Virus record (IMG/VR): IMGVR_UViG_3300046001_003129 | Location: 1 to 25,261 of that record | DNA from: a virus | Reading direction: 5' to 3' (one strand) | Length of the DNA: 25,261 bases | Shown here: in pieces, positions 14,406-21,314 of the stretch | Layout of the letters: each line of letters begins with the position of its first letter | How positions within the stretch are numbered: position 1 is the first letter of the stretch | Translations under genes and position numbers: made by a program | Notes under the pieces: generated by a model | Seen by the model: the letters and a program-made list of their open reading frames with translations, nothing else | What the model was told of the DNA's origin: nothing | Database searches by the model: none

Positions 14406-14876
14406 TTATGGCTGCGATCCGTCAGTTAACGCAACTGGAGAAGGAGCCGATGCGATGTAATAAATTTTCAGAGTGACGCTGCAAACGAAAGCACCAAGTT
14501 CAGTGCCTTCGCCGCCAAGGTCGTAGTTCATGTTCATGCCATCAATGCGAATGCTTTGAATCGTCATCGGGCTGTTGGTTGAGGTCGCCAGTGTTCCCTT
14601 TGCCGCGTAGAGATCGACCCGCACGCGGTCTGCAATGTTGGCCGCAGAGACGAGCGACGAGTGCACGCAATCCACAGTCACTGTGGCGACCCGCAGGCGG
14701 TCGGCTCCAACAAGTGTCGGACTCGCAGTGTCATCGCTTTGTGAACTCACGACGATGAACGGCATTGGGGTTGCTGGCGTGACGAACGACTGGAAGATCT
14801 TGGTCGAAGACCCAAGACCTGTGATCACGCTTGGAGACTGCTGCAAAGCGAGATGGATGGCTTCTACGAATTTCAT
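14406..14876 (-). CDS. Tail completion/terminator protein, DUF3168-like
   Basis: A 156-aa protein starting MKFVEAIHLALQQSPSVITG. Mid-protein features PFIVVSSQSDD, RLRVATVTVDCVHSS and SAANIADRVRVDLY are typical of DUF3168 tail-completion proteins. These cap the tail tube or join it to the head. The start overlaps the upstream gp10-like stop as ATGA. Confidence 0.7.
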   Translation of the reverse strand: MKFVEAIHLALQQSPSVITGLGSSTKIFQSFVTPATPMPFIVVSSQSDDTASPTLVGADRLRVATVTVDCVHSSLVSAANIADRVRVDLYAAKGTLATSTNSPMTIQSIRIDGMNMNYDLGGEGTELGAFVCSVTLKIYYIASAPSPVALTDGSQP

Positions 14877-15412
14877 CGTGCCGCCCTGTTCATTTCTTTT
14901 GCGATGCGCTTGAATACTTTGTCAAGTCCGTATCCAACATCCTCAGTAAATTTGGCGTTGATTGCCGCGCCGTGAGTCTTGAAAAAATATTGAAATATTT
15001 TCCAGCCTGTGTATGCGCGTGCGGGATCTTTGTAGCGACCGTGCTCGATAAGCCAGGAGTTTTGCGTATAGCCCCAAATGCGGCTCCACACGCTGGCCTT
15101 GTTCTTGCCGATTTCGTATGGAATGATTCTGTGACTGTAGATATTGTGAGCGATACGAAGTCGGCTCTCCTTGATCGGATGGATCGGCTGATGCTTATTT
15201 GCACGCCATCGCCACGACTTTTGAGCCTCGGTCTGATTGTCGTCGTTCTTGCCAATGTATGTGCCGTACAAGCCTGCAAGTTTGTCTCGCGGTCTAGTCA
15301 ACGCTTTGATCTCGGCTTTTTTCAAAACCTTGTAAAGATCGTCGGTGCGCATGGTCTTCATCTGATCAAGGAACTGATCCAAGCCTTTGATGATCTTGCC
15401 GTCGCTCGACAT
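14873..15412 (-). CDS. HK97 gp10-like head-tail/tail completion protein
   Basis: A 179-aa basic protein containing GLDQFLDQMKTMRTDDLYKV and an aromatic second half (WLIEHGRYKDPARAYTGWK). The pattern matches HK97 gp10-family proteins that help join heads and tails. I placed the start at 15412, where it overlaps the upstream stop as TAATG and has GAGAGGTG 6 nt upstream. A start at 15430 is in frame but lacks a ribosome site. It lies in the standard order between head-tail adaptor and DUF3168-like protein. Confidence 0.75.
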   Translation of the reverse strand: MSSDGKIIKGLDQFLDQMKTMRTDDLYKVLKKAEIKALTRPRDKLAGLYGTYIGKNDDNQTEAQKSWRWRANKHQPIHPIKESRLRIAHNIYSHRIIPYEIGKNKASVWSRIWGYTQNSWLIEHGRYKDPARAYTGWKIFQYFFKTHGAAINAKFTEDVGYGLDKVFKRIAKEMNRAAR

Positions 15413-15759
15413 TACTGCACCTCTCGACATTGCATGGTGAGTGTGTGACCCGCCGACTTGTAGTCGACGATGCTGACAATCTCGAATGTGGTGGAGATCG
15501 TCGTGCCGTTAGTGCCGCGACTCAGGCTCGCTGTGAAGCGGTCAAATGGCTTTATGCCCGGGTAGAAGTTGGTTGTGATCTGATGCGTCACGACCTGACT
15601 GAGAGCCATGTGGTTGGTCTTCTCCACCGCGCTCGAGTCTTTGATCTCGCCGAAGATGGTGTCGCCAGCGGTGTAGGTGTAGGTTGGTGTTCCAAATGAA
15701 GTCAGGGTCTGCGTGCGTGCGCCGATGATCATCGGAGTTCGCATCATCCCGCTGTTCAT
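15412..15759 (-). CDS. Head-tail adaptor/closure protein
   Basis: A 115-aa beta-barrel-type protein. The segments FGEIKDSSAVEK, VVTHQITTNFYPGIKPFDRF and FEIVSIVDYKSAGHTLTMQC match the Phage_H_T_join (SPP1 gp16) family, which closes the portal channel and docks the tail. The ATG at 15759 overlaps the upstream connector stop as ATGA. Confidence 0.8.
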   Translation of the reverse strand: MNSGMMRTPMIIGARTQTLTSFGTPTYTYTAGDTIFGEIKDSSAVEKTNHMALSQVVTHQITTNFYPGIKPFDRFTASLSRGTNGTTISTTFEIVSIVDYKSAGHTLTMQCREVQ

Positions 15760-16412
15760 TGATATTCTCCGCTCTTGTATTGAGCGATCAAAGCCTTGAT
15801 CGTGCCGGGCACTTCGTACTGTTGACCCGGAGCGAGTGTGGATCGATAGTCGTAGAGCGTCGAGCACTGCATCAAGATGGCGTGCTTGAGTGCGATCGGG
15901 ATCGCAGTTGCACTGGAGCCGTGACCCGCAACATAGACAACTGTGACGACTCCTGCGCCGCCGCCGACGAGTGACGGCCATGACTTGCCGTCAAGCAGCT
16001 GGATGCGTCCAATGCCGTTGTATGACTTCACGGTGTAGTCGGTTGACGCTGACAGCGTCTGTGTGTTGCCGTCGGTGTCGACATATTGCACGCTCGTCAC
16101 GCTGACCAGCGGCGAGCGCGGCAAGGCGATCTCGTAGGACGAGCCGTTGTACATCTCGCCGCTTGAGCCTTGGACTGGCGTGTTCTGTGGGAATGCGTCG
16201 TAGACCGATGTGAATGTCGTATTCGGGATTGCGATGCCGCAATAGTTCTCGATCATCATGCGGGCTGTTGTAATGATCGATGTCGACCCGCCAGTGCTGG
16301 CTTGGATATATGTGGTATCTAGAGAATGAAACACACGCAAATGCGCAAGACATTGCGCAGTTGAGATCGGCTCGAAACTTGGTTCGGTTGTGATCTTGGT
16401 GTTGACTCTCAT
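15756..16412 (-). CDS. Head-tail connector, gp6-like
   Basis: A 218-aa protein. EPISTAQCLAHLRV at 16-29, a helical segment (ARMMIENYCGIAI), the SPLVSVTSVQYVDTDGNT strand and PIALKHAILMQCSTLYDYR helix are the pattern of HK97 gp6/Phage_connect-type adaptors, which form a ring under the portal. The ATGA overlap with the 98-aa gene is retained. Confidence 0.8.
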   Translation of the reverse strand: MRVNTKITTEPSFEPISTAQCLAHLRVFHSLDTTYIQASTGGSTSIITTARMMIENYCGIAIPNTTFTSVYDAFPQNTPVQGSSGEMYNGSSYEIALPRSPLVSVTSVQYVDTDGNTQTLSASTDYTVKSYNGIGRIQLLDGKSWPSLVGGGAGVVTVVYVAGHGSSATAIPIALKHAILMQCSTLYDYRSTLAPGQQYEVPGTIKALIAQYKSGEYQ

Positions 16413-16705
16413 GCGAATACCCTCATCGGAGTTGTCGGTGCGGGGTCGAGGATTGGGAGTTCATCTAGTTGGTCTTGCGCTAGTAGGTCACCGCAGACGC
16501 GTAGGTTGGCGTGGTAGCGGTCGTCAAGCACTACGCTTTCCTTATCAACTATTCCGTAAATCTTGCCGATGAAATCAATGTCCACGCGGCCACCGTCCCA
16601 TTGCCCGATGATGTCGCCGCTGGCGTTGCGGGTTGCGACACCCGCTGCAAGCAAGCAGGATTCCATATTTGACTTGGTCGATGTGCGTAGGAAATAGTCA
16701 ATCAT
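16409..16705 (-). CDS. 98-aa protein between spike and connector genes
   Basis: Starts MIDYFLRTSTKSNMESCLLA and ends in ILDPAPTTPMRVFA. Small phage proteins with a ..YHANLR.. segment and a PxTPxRVxA ending occur next to head-spike or fibre genes; I know no tested function. It overlaps both neighbours as ATGA. A structural accessory of the spike is plausible by position. Confidence 0.55.
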   Translation of the reverse strand: MIDYFLRTSTKSNMESCLLAAGVATRNASGDIIGQWDGGRVDIDFIGKIYGIVDKESVVLDDRYHANLRVCGDLLAQDQLDELPILDPAPTTPMRVFA

Positions 16706-17949
16706 GTGGTCATCGCAATCAGTTGCGCGCTGGTAAGCGCGGTTGGGTAGTACTTGATTTGGCGAATACTGCCGTTGAGAACTGTGGTTAAATCCGTCAG
16801 CGTTGAGCCATCGGTGCTAGTTCCACCAAGCACAAGCCAGGTCGGCGCGACGCTGAACAACAACGCTGAAGATGTCGCAACAGTTCCACCGTTTAAAGAC
16901 AAATTGACTGTTGATGTCGTTCCAGTGCCGGGATAAGCAAAAGAGAAAGCGCCTTTAGTTCTTGCGCCGCTTGTCAAACTATTTCCAGTGGTTACATAAT
17001 TGGGACTTGCATTACGATCACCAACTCGCAACGCACCCGCCGCGCTTACCTGTTGCAAATGCAAATGCTTTGTGGCTATGTCATCAGTCGAAATCACGCT
17101 TCGCACAGTCGAAGTAATCCCGCGCACGCCGCCGTGGAAATCCACGAAGAATGTGCCTGTAGTTCCACCTGTGAACCAACTTGAAAAGTTGGTGGTGGTC
17201 ATCAATGCGAGATCGGGGTTGCGTGTTACTTGCGCCGTGGTTGTCGGGATGTAGGAACTTGCGGCTGTGCCTGTTTCAAGTTGTGCGCCCCATACATATA
17301 TTACTTCAGCTGGTGATGCTGCTGCAGTGCGGCTGCATATATAAACATAAATACCCGTGGTTGCGGCGTTAGTTGTAAAAGTAGTTGTAACTCTTGTCCA
17401 ACTGTTTGTAGTATATGTGTGATTTGTTAGTGTTACTAAATCGCCACTAAACCCTGCGTATGAATATATTCTGCATTGATTACTTGGCGTTCCTCTAATG
17501 TAATAACTAAATGTATATTGAGTTGATCCTGATACTGCAACTATTTGCGCCCGAGAACAGTATGTACTTGCAGTGAGTGCAATTTTTGTAGCGGTATTAC
17601 CATTTGCAGGGTCTAAAACTTCAGTTGTATTTTGGGTTAATGTAGTACCTGAGCCAACTAAATGACTAATACTTGAATTTATGGATTGAGAATATAAAGC
17701 AATGTTTATTGCTTGACCCTCAATTAACAACCCCTTCGCCGCAAGCGTCGTCGGGTCGTAATCGAAGCGCGCCACATCCTGCGCGGCCGTAGTGACATAA
17801 CCCGACGAATTGATGTAGGTCGCCGTGTTGGCTGATCGTGTCAGCACCACGCGGGGATCCAAAGAGCCACCTGTGAAATCTAAATTCAGCGTAGAGCCGT
17901 CGCCCTTTCGGCGAAACAATAGCGCGGCGGCTGCGTTGCTTCGGCTCAT
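16702..17949 (-). CDS. Head spike/lectin-like structural protein
   Basis: A 415-aa protein. LDFTGGSLDPRVVLTRSANT (23-42) with ATYINSSG, RFDYDP and GLLIE is the conserved opening of phage head-spike/fibre proteins. A jelly-roll region follows, with VWGAQLETG...SYIPTTTAQVTR (about 220-250) marking a carbohydrate-binding-like domain. The C-terminal part (about 260-410) is LamG/concanavalin-like. It probably decorates the virion and may bind surface glycans. Much of the middle is visibly AT-rich compared with neighbours, suggesting exchange. The start overlaps the 66-aa gene as ATGA. Confidence 0.7.
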   Translation of the reverse strand: MSRSNAAAALLFRRKGDGSTLNLDFTGGSLDPRVVLTRSANTATYINSSGYVTTAAQDVARFDYDPTTLAAKGLLIEGQAINIALYSQSINSSISHLVGSGTTLTQNTTEVLDPANGNTATKIALTASTYCSRAQIVAVSGSTQYTFSYYIRGTPSNQCRIYSYAGFSGDLVTLTNHTYTTNSWTRVTTTFTTNAATTGIYVYICSRTAAASPAEVIYVWGAQLETGTAASSYIPTTTAQVTRNPDLALMTTTNFSSWFTGGTTGTFFVDFHGGVRGITSTVRSVISTDDIATKHLHLQQVSAAGALRVGDRNASPNYVTTGNSLTSGARTKGAFSFAYPGTGTTSTVNLSLNGGTVATSSALLFSVAPTWLVLGGTSTDGSTLTDLTTVLNGSIRQIKYYPTALTSAQLIAMTT

Positions 17950-18146
17950 CGCGGAGTTGCTCCCTTCTTCACAGCCTTGCATGGAACGGCCCGCGAGCAG
18001 CACTGCACATCGTCAGAGTCTGCACGCTCGGCGTAACCAAGTGCGAGCCACTCGATCGCTGTGCGCTCGTCGACGGCGACCACTTCGCCCGGCGCGTGAA
18101 CGCCAGTCGCTGAGGCAACTGCTTGAATCATTTTCACATTCCGCAT
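17946..18146 (-). CDS. 66-aa protein after the capsid genes
   Basis: MRNVKMIQAVASATGVHAPG followed by EVVAVDERTAIEWLALGYAE. The pattern ..G..(x)PGEVVxVDxxTAxxLxxxGxAE belongs to small, widely spread phage proteins near head genes with no firm role. The start has GAGG, but that GAGG is in the 3' arm of a strong hairpin (18151-18178). The Cys-containing, basic tail is not conserved in my memory of the family. Confidence 0.6.
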   Translation of the reverse strand: MRNVKMIQAVASATGVHAPGEVVAVDERTAIEWLALGYAERADSDDVQCCSRAVPCKAVKKGATPR

Positions 18147-18150
18147 AAAT

Positions 18151-18178
18151 CCTCGGCACGCATTTCTGCGAGCCGAGG
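18151..18178 (-). promoter_or_regulatory. GAAA-tetraloop hairpin covering a ribosome site
   Basis: Minus-strand RNA forms CCTCGGC-T-CGCA-gaaa-TGCG-T-GCCGAGG: 11 base pairs with one T-T mismatch and a stable GNRA loop. It lies between the second capsid stop (18202) and the ATG at 18146. The last GAGG of the stem is that gene's Shine-Dalgarno. No U-tract follows, so translational damping or mRNA protection is likelier than termination. Confidence 0.6.
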
Positions 18179-18201
18179 GTTGAGTCAATTCAATTTAGTG
18201 A

Positions 18202-19452
18202 TTAGGTGGCGCAAGCAAGAACCTTGAATGCTTCGCTTAGCGTCACAGTAAAATCGCAACGCGTGCTTGCGATATATCCAGTCTGTCCGCTCGCCGCATA
18301 CAATTCTTTCAAGACGCGCATGCTGTAAGTTCCGCGCTCTGCGAGAACGGAATAGTTTCCGAAGTCGCCGATCACGCCGATCTTTGCAGTCGTCGCCATC
18401 ACTGGCATCGCGGCAGATGCGTAAACAGGGATGCCCATCAATCGATCTGGCTCGCCGAGCGCGCCAGAGTTTTGCCAGAAGTAATTCACAGTTCCACCTA
18501 CTGCGCCGAGCGCGCGCAACTTGCCGAGAGTCGCATCGTGAACCAAGATGCTGGCATTTGCGCGATATTGACGAGGCAGTGAGTAAACCCAATCGATCAC
18601 TTCAGCAGCTGTGATTGCACTGTTTGACGCAGTCGTCTTGCCAGTGGTGATGCCCGCGCCTGAGGACAGCAGAGGATTCTGCGGGCCTGAGGTGACGGCT
18701 GAAGTTGCACAGAAAGCAGTTTCTTCGGCTTGAGCAAACATACGAGCGAAAGACTCGGTGAGAATCGACTCGATGCTGAATCCTGCGCCACGCGCTGGAG
18801 CATCTTCGACGAGTTCATTCGAGACCTTCAAGAGAGCAGTCAACTTCGCAGGTGTCAAAGTCACCTTCTTGAAAGTTTGACCAGTCTCCGTAAACGAAGC
18901 GGCTTCCGCAGCCCATGTCGCAGAACCCGCTGTATCGTCAACGGCAAACTCACGCGCATAACTGCCAATGGTTACTACCTTGGCAATCTGTCGAATGGCG
19001 GTCATCGTCTTGAGACGAGTGGTGATCGCATTGTGGAACTCGAGTGGTGGCAACACTGTGCCGCCTGAAGCCTCGCTGATTGCGCGGATCTCTAGCGGAT
19101 TCGTATATTCACCAGAGCGAATGTATGAACCCCAAGCGTTTCGATATTCGTCTGTGTCGGTGTTGCGACCAAACTTGCTGGATGCATTCTCAGCACCGGG
19201 CAAATGTCGAACTTGTTTCGCAGCTTCAGGAGCGTCAGCCTTGAAACTTGCGCCAACATTCATCAGTTCATCGCTGCGTTGTCGTTGCGCTGTGAGTGAT
19301 GCGTATTGCATCTTCAATGCGCTGTACTTCGCCTCGAGAGCGTCTGACATGCCTTCGCCGCTGTCATTTGCGTCGTCGCACATCTTCTTCATTTCGGCGT
19401 ACACAGCGCCCATCTTTTCTACAAGTGCCTTGTATCCACTATCGTTTGCCAT
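18202..19452 (-). CDS. HK97-fold major capsid protein with scaffold domain (second copy)
   Basis: A 416-aa protein. The N-terminal ~65 residues are an Ala/Glu/Lys coiled coil, the delta-type scaffold. A linker leads to the capsid domain, which begins with EIRAISEASGGTVLPP (121-136) and continues through LLKVSNEL (207-214) to a C-terminal FNYSVLAERG region. The protease encoded upstream probably removes the scaffold, between about residues 65 and 125. Size and layout are those of a normal HK97-type major capsid protein. AAGGA lies upstream of the ATG. Its shorter paralogue is directly upstream. Confidence 0.9.
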   Translation of the reverse strand: MANDSGYKALVEKMGAVYAEMKKMCDDANDSGEGMSDALEAKYSALKMQYASLTAQRQRSDELMNVGASFKADAPEAAKQVRHLPGAENASSKFGRNTDTDEYRNAWGSYIRSGEYTNPLEIRAISEASGGTVLPPLEFHNAITTRLKTMTAIRQIAKVVTIGSYAREFAVDDTAGSATWAAEAASFTETGQTFKKVTLTPAKLTALLKVSNELVEDAPARGAGFSIESILTESFARMFAQAEETAFCATSAVTSGPQNPLLSSGAGITTGKTTASNSAITAAEVIDWVYSLPRQYRANASILVHDATLGKLRALGAVGGTVNYFWQNSGALGEPDRLMGIPVYASAAMPVMATTAKIGVIGDFGNYSVLAERGTYSMRVLKELYAASGQTGYIASTRCDFTVTLSEAFKVLACAT

Positions 19453-19550
19453 AATAAAAATTCCTTATTGTTGTGCCGAGCGAGAGTCGATTACCCCAAC
19501 GCTGGGGCAACAGACACGCACGCTCGACGGTGAATGTCTGTGAAAAAGTT
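19453..19550 (-). promoter_or_regulatory. Structured spacer between the two capsid genes
   Basis: This 98-nt gap holds CCCCA-ACGC-TGGGG (19494-19507) nested within CGAGCG/CGCTCG arms (19478-19483 and 19521-19526), and the Shine-Dalgarno AAGGA for the second capsid gene. No U-tract follows the stem. It may tune the ratio of the two capsid proteins. Confidence 0.4.
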
Positions 19551-20564
19551 TTAAGAGCGGTTCACATTGAGCACGCCCGAAGAATGTAAAATGCTGCCGT
19601 CCACGCGAACTGTCGCAACGAACAATGCCTGATCGTTGTCGGCAAGGGACTCGTCGAATCGAGCAACTGAAAATCCGTTGAAATTCGTAGCCAATAGATA
19701 TTTGCTCGGATCAAAGAAGTGACAGATCGTGTCGCCAGTCGTAGGAGTTCCAGTGGAGAGTCGGTGATAGATGACTGGCAAACCTTCGTAGGTCGTTCCC
19801 TCTTTCATTGATCCCGACATAGTTGGGAACAAGATTGGGAACGCCGATGGATCCCATGATGCCATAGTGCGGGAATTGATTACGGCAACACAGTTGCGCC
19901 AACTCTCATAAGGCAATGGAGAAAAGGTGCTTGCGCTTGAAAGCCAAGCGGCACTGATCACATCCTTGATGGTGTTGGTTGTCGCAAAGCCAGTCGACGC
20001 AGTGCGGGAATAAAGTTTCGCACTGTTGAATGAGCCTTGGCATTCTGTGCTGCCTGCGCCCATTAAGATTTGACGATTGACTTCATCCATCAAACCCATG
20101 ACTAATTCTTGGCGCAAGTATGTTTCAATATCTGCGGCGGCCTTGGTGTCGCTCAAGAGTTCGTTTGACACTTTGAGCCAAGATGTGATCTTGTTCAGGC
20201 TAAATGTGTACTTAGTCGTGCCACTTGTGCCCTGATATGGCTTGAGAAAAGCAGGATCTGCTTCAGTCGCGCCGAGACTTGCTTCAGCGACTCCAGTGTT
20301 GATTGCTGGCGGAGTCGTCATGATTGGCTGAACAAATGCAGTTGTAGTCTCAACACGACGGACGCGACTGAGAATTGCGTCCTGTGCCATTGCATTGTCA
20401 ATAAATTTTGCCCAACTTGTCGGAGGCAAAACAGTTCCACCACTTGCAATGCTGAGCGCGCGAATTTCGTTTTGATCCAACTTGCGATGACCAAGTCGAA
20501 GATAGTTTTGATAAATTTCGGAATATTGATCGCTGCTGCGATCGATCTTTTGATTGTCGTTCAT
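19551..20564 (-). CDS. HK97-fold major capsid protein lacking scaffold domain (first copy)
   Basis: A 337-aa protein. Only about 32 residues precede the shared EIRALSIASGGTVLPP segment (33-48), so it lacks the long coiled-coil scaffold of its neighbour. WLKVSNEL (129-136), YLRQELVMGLMDEVNRQIL and a C-terminal strand region continue the HK97 fold. It is a divergent paralogue of the next gene: same landmark motifs in the same order, different sequence between. It could form pentons, a minor lattice component or an alternative capsid. AAGGAG precedes the ATG. A 195-nt leader with the 14-bp motif lies upstream. Confidence 0.85.
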   Translation of the reverse strand: MNDNQKIDRSSDQYSEIYQNYLRLGHRKLDQNEIRALSIASGGTVLPPTSWAKFIDNAMAQDAILSRVRRVETTTAFVQPIMTTPPAINTGVAEASLGATEADPAFLKPYQGTSGTTKYTFSLNKITSWLKVSNELLSDTKAAADIETYLRQELVMGLMDEVNRQILMGAGSTECQGSFNSAKLYSRTASTGFATTNTIKDVISAAWLSSASTFSPLPYESWRNCVAVINSRTMASWDPSAFPILFPTMSGSMKEGTTYEGLPVIYHRLSTGTPTTGDTICHFFDPSKYLLATNFNGFSVARFDESLADNDQALFVATVRVDGSILHSSGVLNVNRS

Positions 20565-20574
20565 TCAAACTCCT

Positions 20575-20596
20575 TGCGTGTAAAAGAAAACACGCA
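20575..20596 (-). promoter_or_regulatory. Hairpin next to the first capsid ribosome site
   Basis: TGCGTG (20575-20580) and CACGCA (20591-20596) pair around a 10-base A/G-rich (plus-strand) loop. In minus-strand RNA the stem ends beside the AAGGAG of the first capsid gene and could affect its translation. Confidence 0.35.
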
Positions 20597-20735
20597 GCAA
20601 AATGCGGAAGGTCTAAGTACGCATCGGGCCAGCGTGCTCTCGGGGAGTTCGCGGAAGTCCGCTCTCGTGATCGATCGCCGTCAGGCAGCGTCGGTCGAGG
20701 CTCTATTCAGTTATGCAGCCCATTATCTCAAGCGA

Positions 20736-20749
20736 ATTTTCGCTCGCAA
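20736..20749 (-). promoter_or_regulatory. 14-bp conserved motif in the capsid leader
   Basis: An exact copy of TTGCGAGCGAAAAT, within a 14-bp palindrome-like AGCGAATTTTCGCT (20731-20744). It sits just after the protease stop (20760) and about 170 nt before the first capsid start, so here the 20-nt rule does not apply. It may start a separate capsid transcript. Confidence 0.5.
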
Positions 20750-20759
20750 GGGGTCTAGA

Positions 20760-21314
20760 TCAAAATTGTGGAGGCAAGTAAATTTTTCTTTTTTTCCCTT
20801 TTGGTTGCTCGGCGCGAGCCTCGACGCTGGTCGAACTGTTCGCCGGGAAGGTGACCACGGATACCTCAAGAAGTTTGGCAAGTTGCACAACTCGCGTGCC
20901 TTTGGTTTCGCCCTTGGCAGGTGGCTCGTAGGTTTCCTTTAGGCAGATGAACCCGAACGAGCACTGCGTGACAATGCCTGCGCGCACCAGCGCGTGCGCT
21001 TCCTCGCTTGTGTCGGTGTCGGGCAGATCGCACTCGAAGCACAGACCCGAACGATCTGCATAGACCTTCAGGTTGCCTGCGCTCACGCGACCCATCGGCT
21101 TTGCCGTATCGTGGTTCCAAAGCAAAGCGATCTTGTCGCCGTCGGCTTTGATCGATGCGTCAAAGCATGTCGGCTCGAGACGCTCGTAGCAGTTGCCCAT
21201 GTCGTATCGCTCCCAATTCGCGGCGATGCCGTTGAGTCGCAGCGGCTCACCGGGCTGCGGTTCGGTTTGTTCGATGCGGACTGCGCCAGCCTTGCGGGTT
21301 TCGATGTTGCTCAT
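20760..21314 (-). CDS. Prohead protease, HK97 U35 family
   Basis: A 184-aa serine protease. The catalytic histidine lies in LLWNHDTAKPMG (about 64-75) and the serine in VTQCSFGF. The segments LEVSVVTFPAN and GIVTQCSFGFICL are family hallmarks. It would cleave the capsid scaffold during head maturation. The start at 21314 has AAGGAGC and overlaps the portal stop as ATGA; upstream in-frame sequence is a shadow of the portal gene. Confidence 0.92.
   Translation of the reverse strand: MSNIETRKAGAVRIEQTEPQPGEPLRLNGIAANWERYDMGNCYERLEPTCFDASIKADGDKIALLWNHDTAKPMGRVSAGNLKVYADRSGLCFECDLPDTDTSEEAHALVRAGIVTQCSFGFICLKETYEPPAKGETKGTRVVQLAKLLEVSVVTFPANSSTSVEARAEQPKGKKRKIYLPPQF

Noticed and set aside
14831-15448. 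Plus-strand open frame of 205 codons
   Set aside because: Antisense to the gp10-like gene, which has family features and coupled start.
18968-19543. Plus-strand open frame of 191 codons
   Set aside because: Antisense to the second capsid gene; no domain or start signal.
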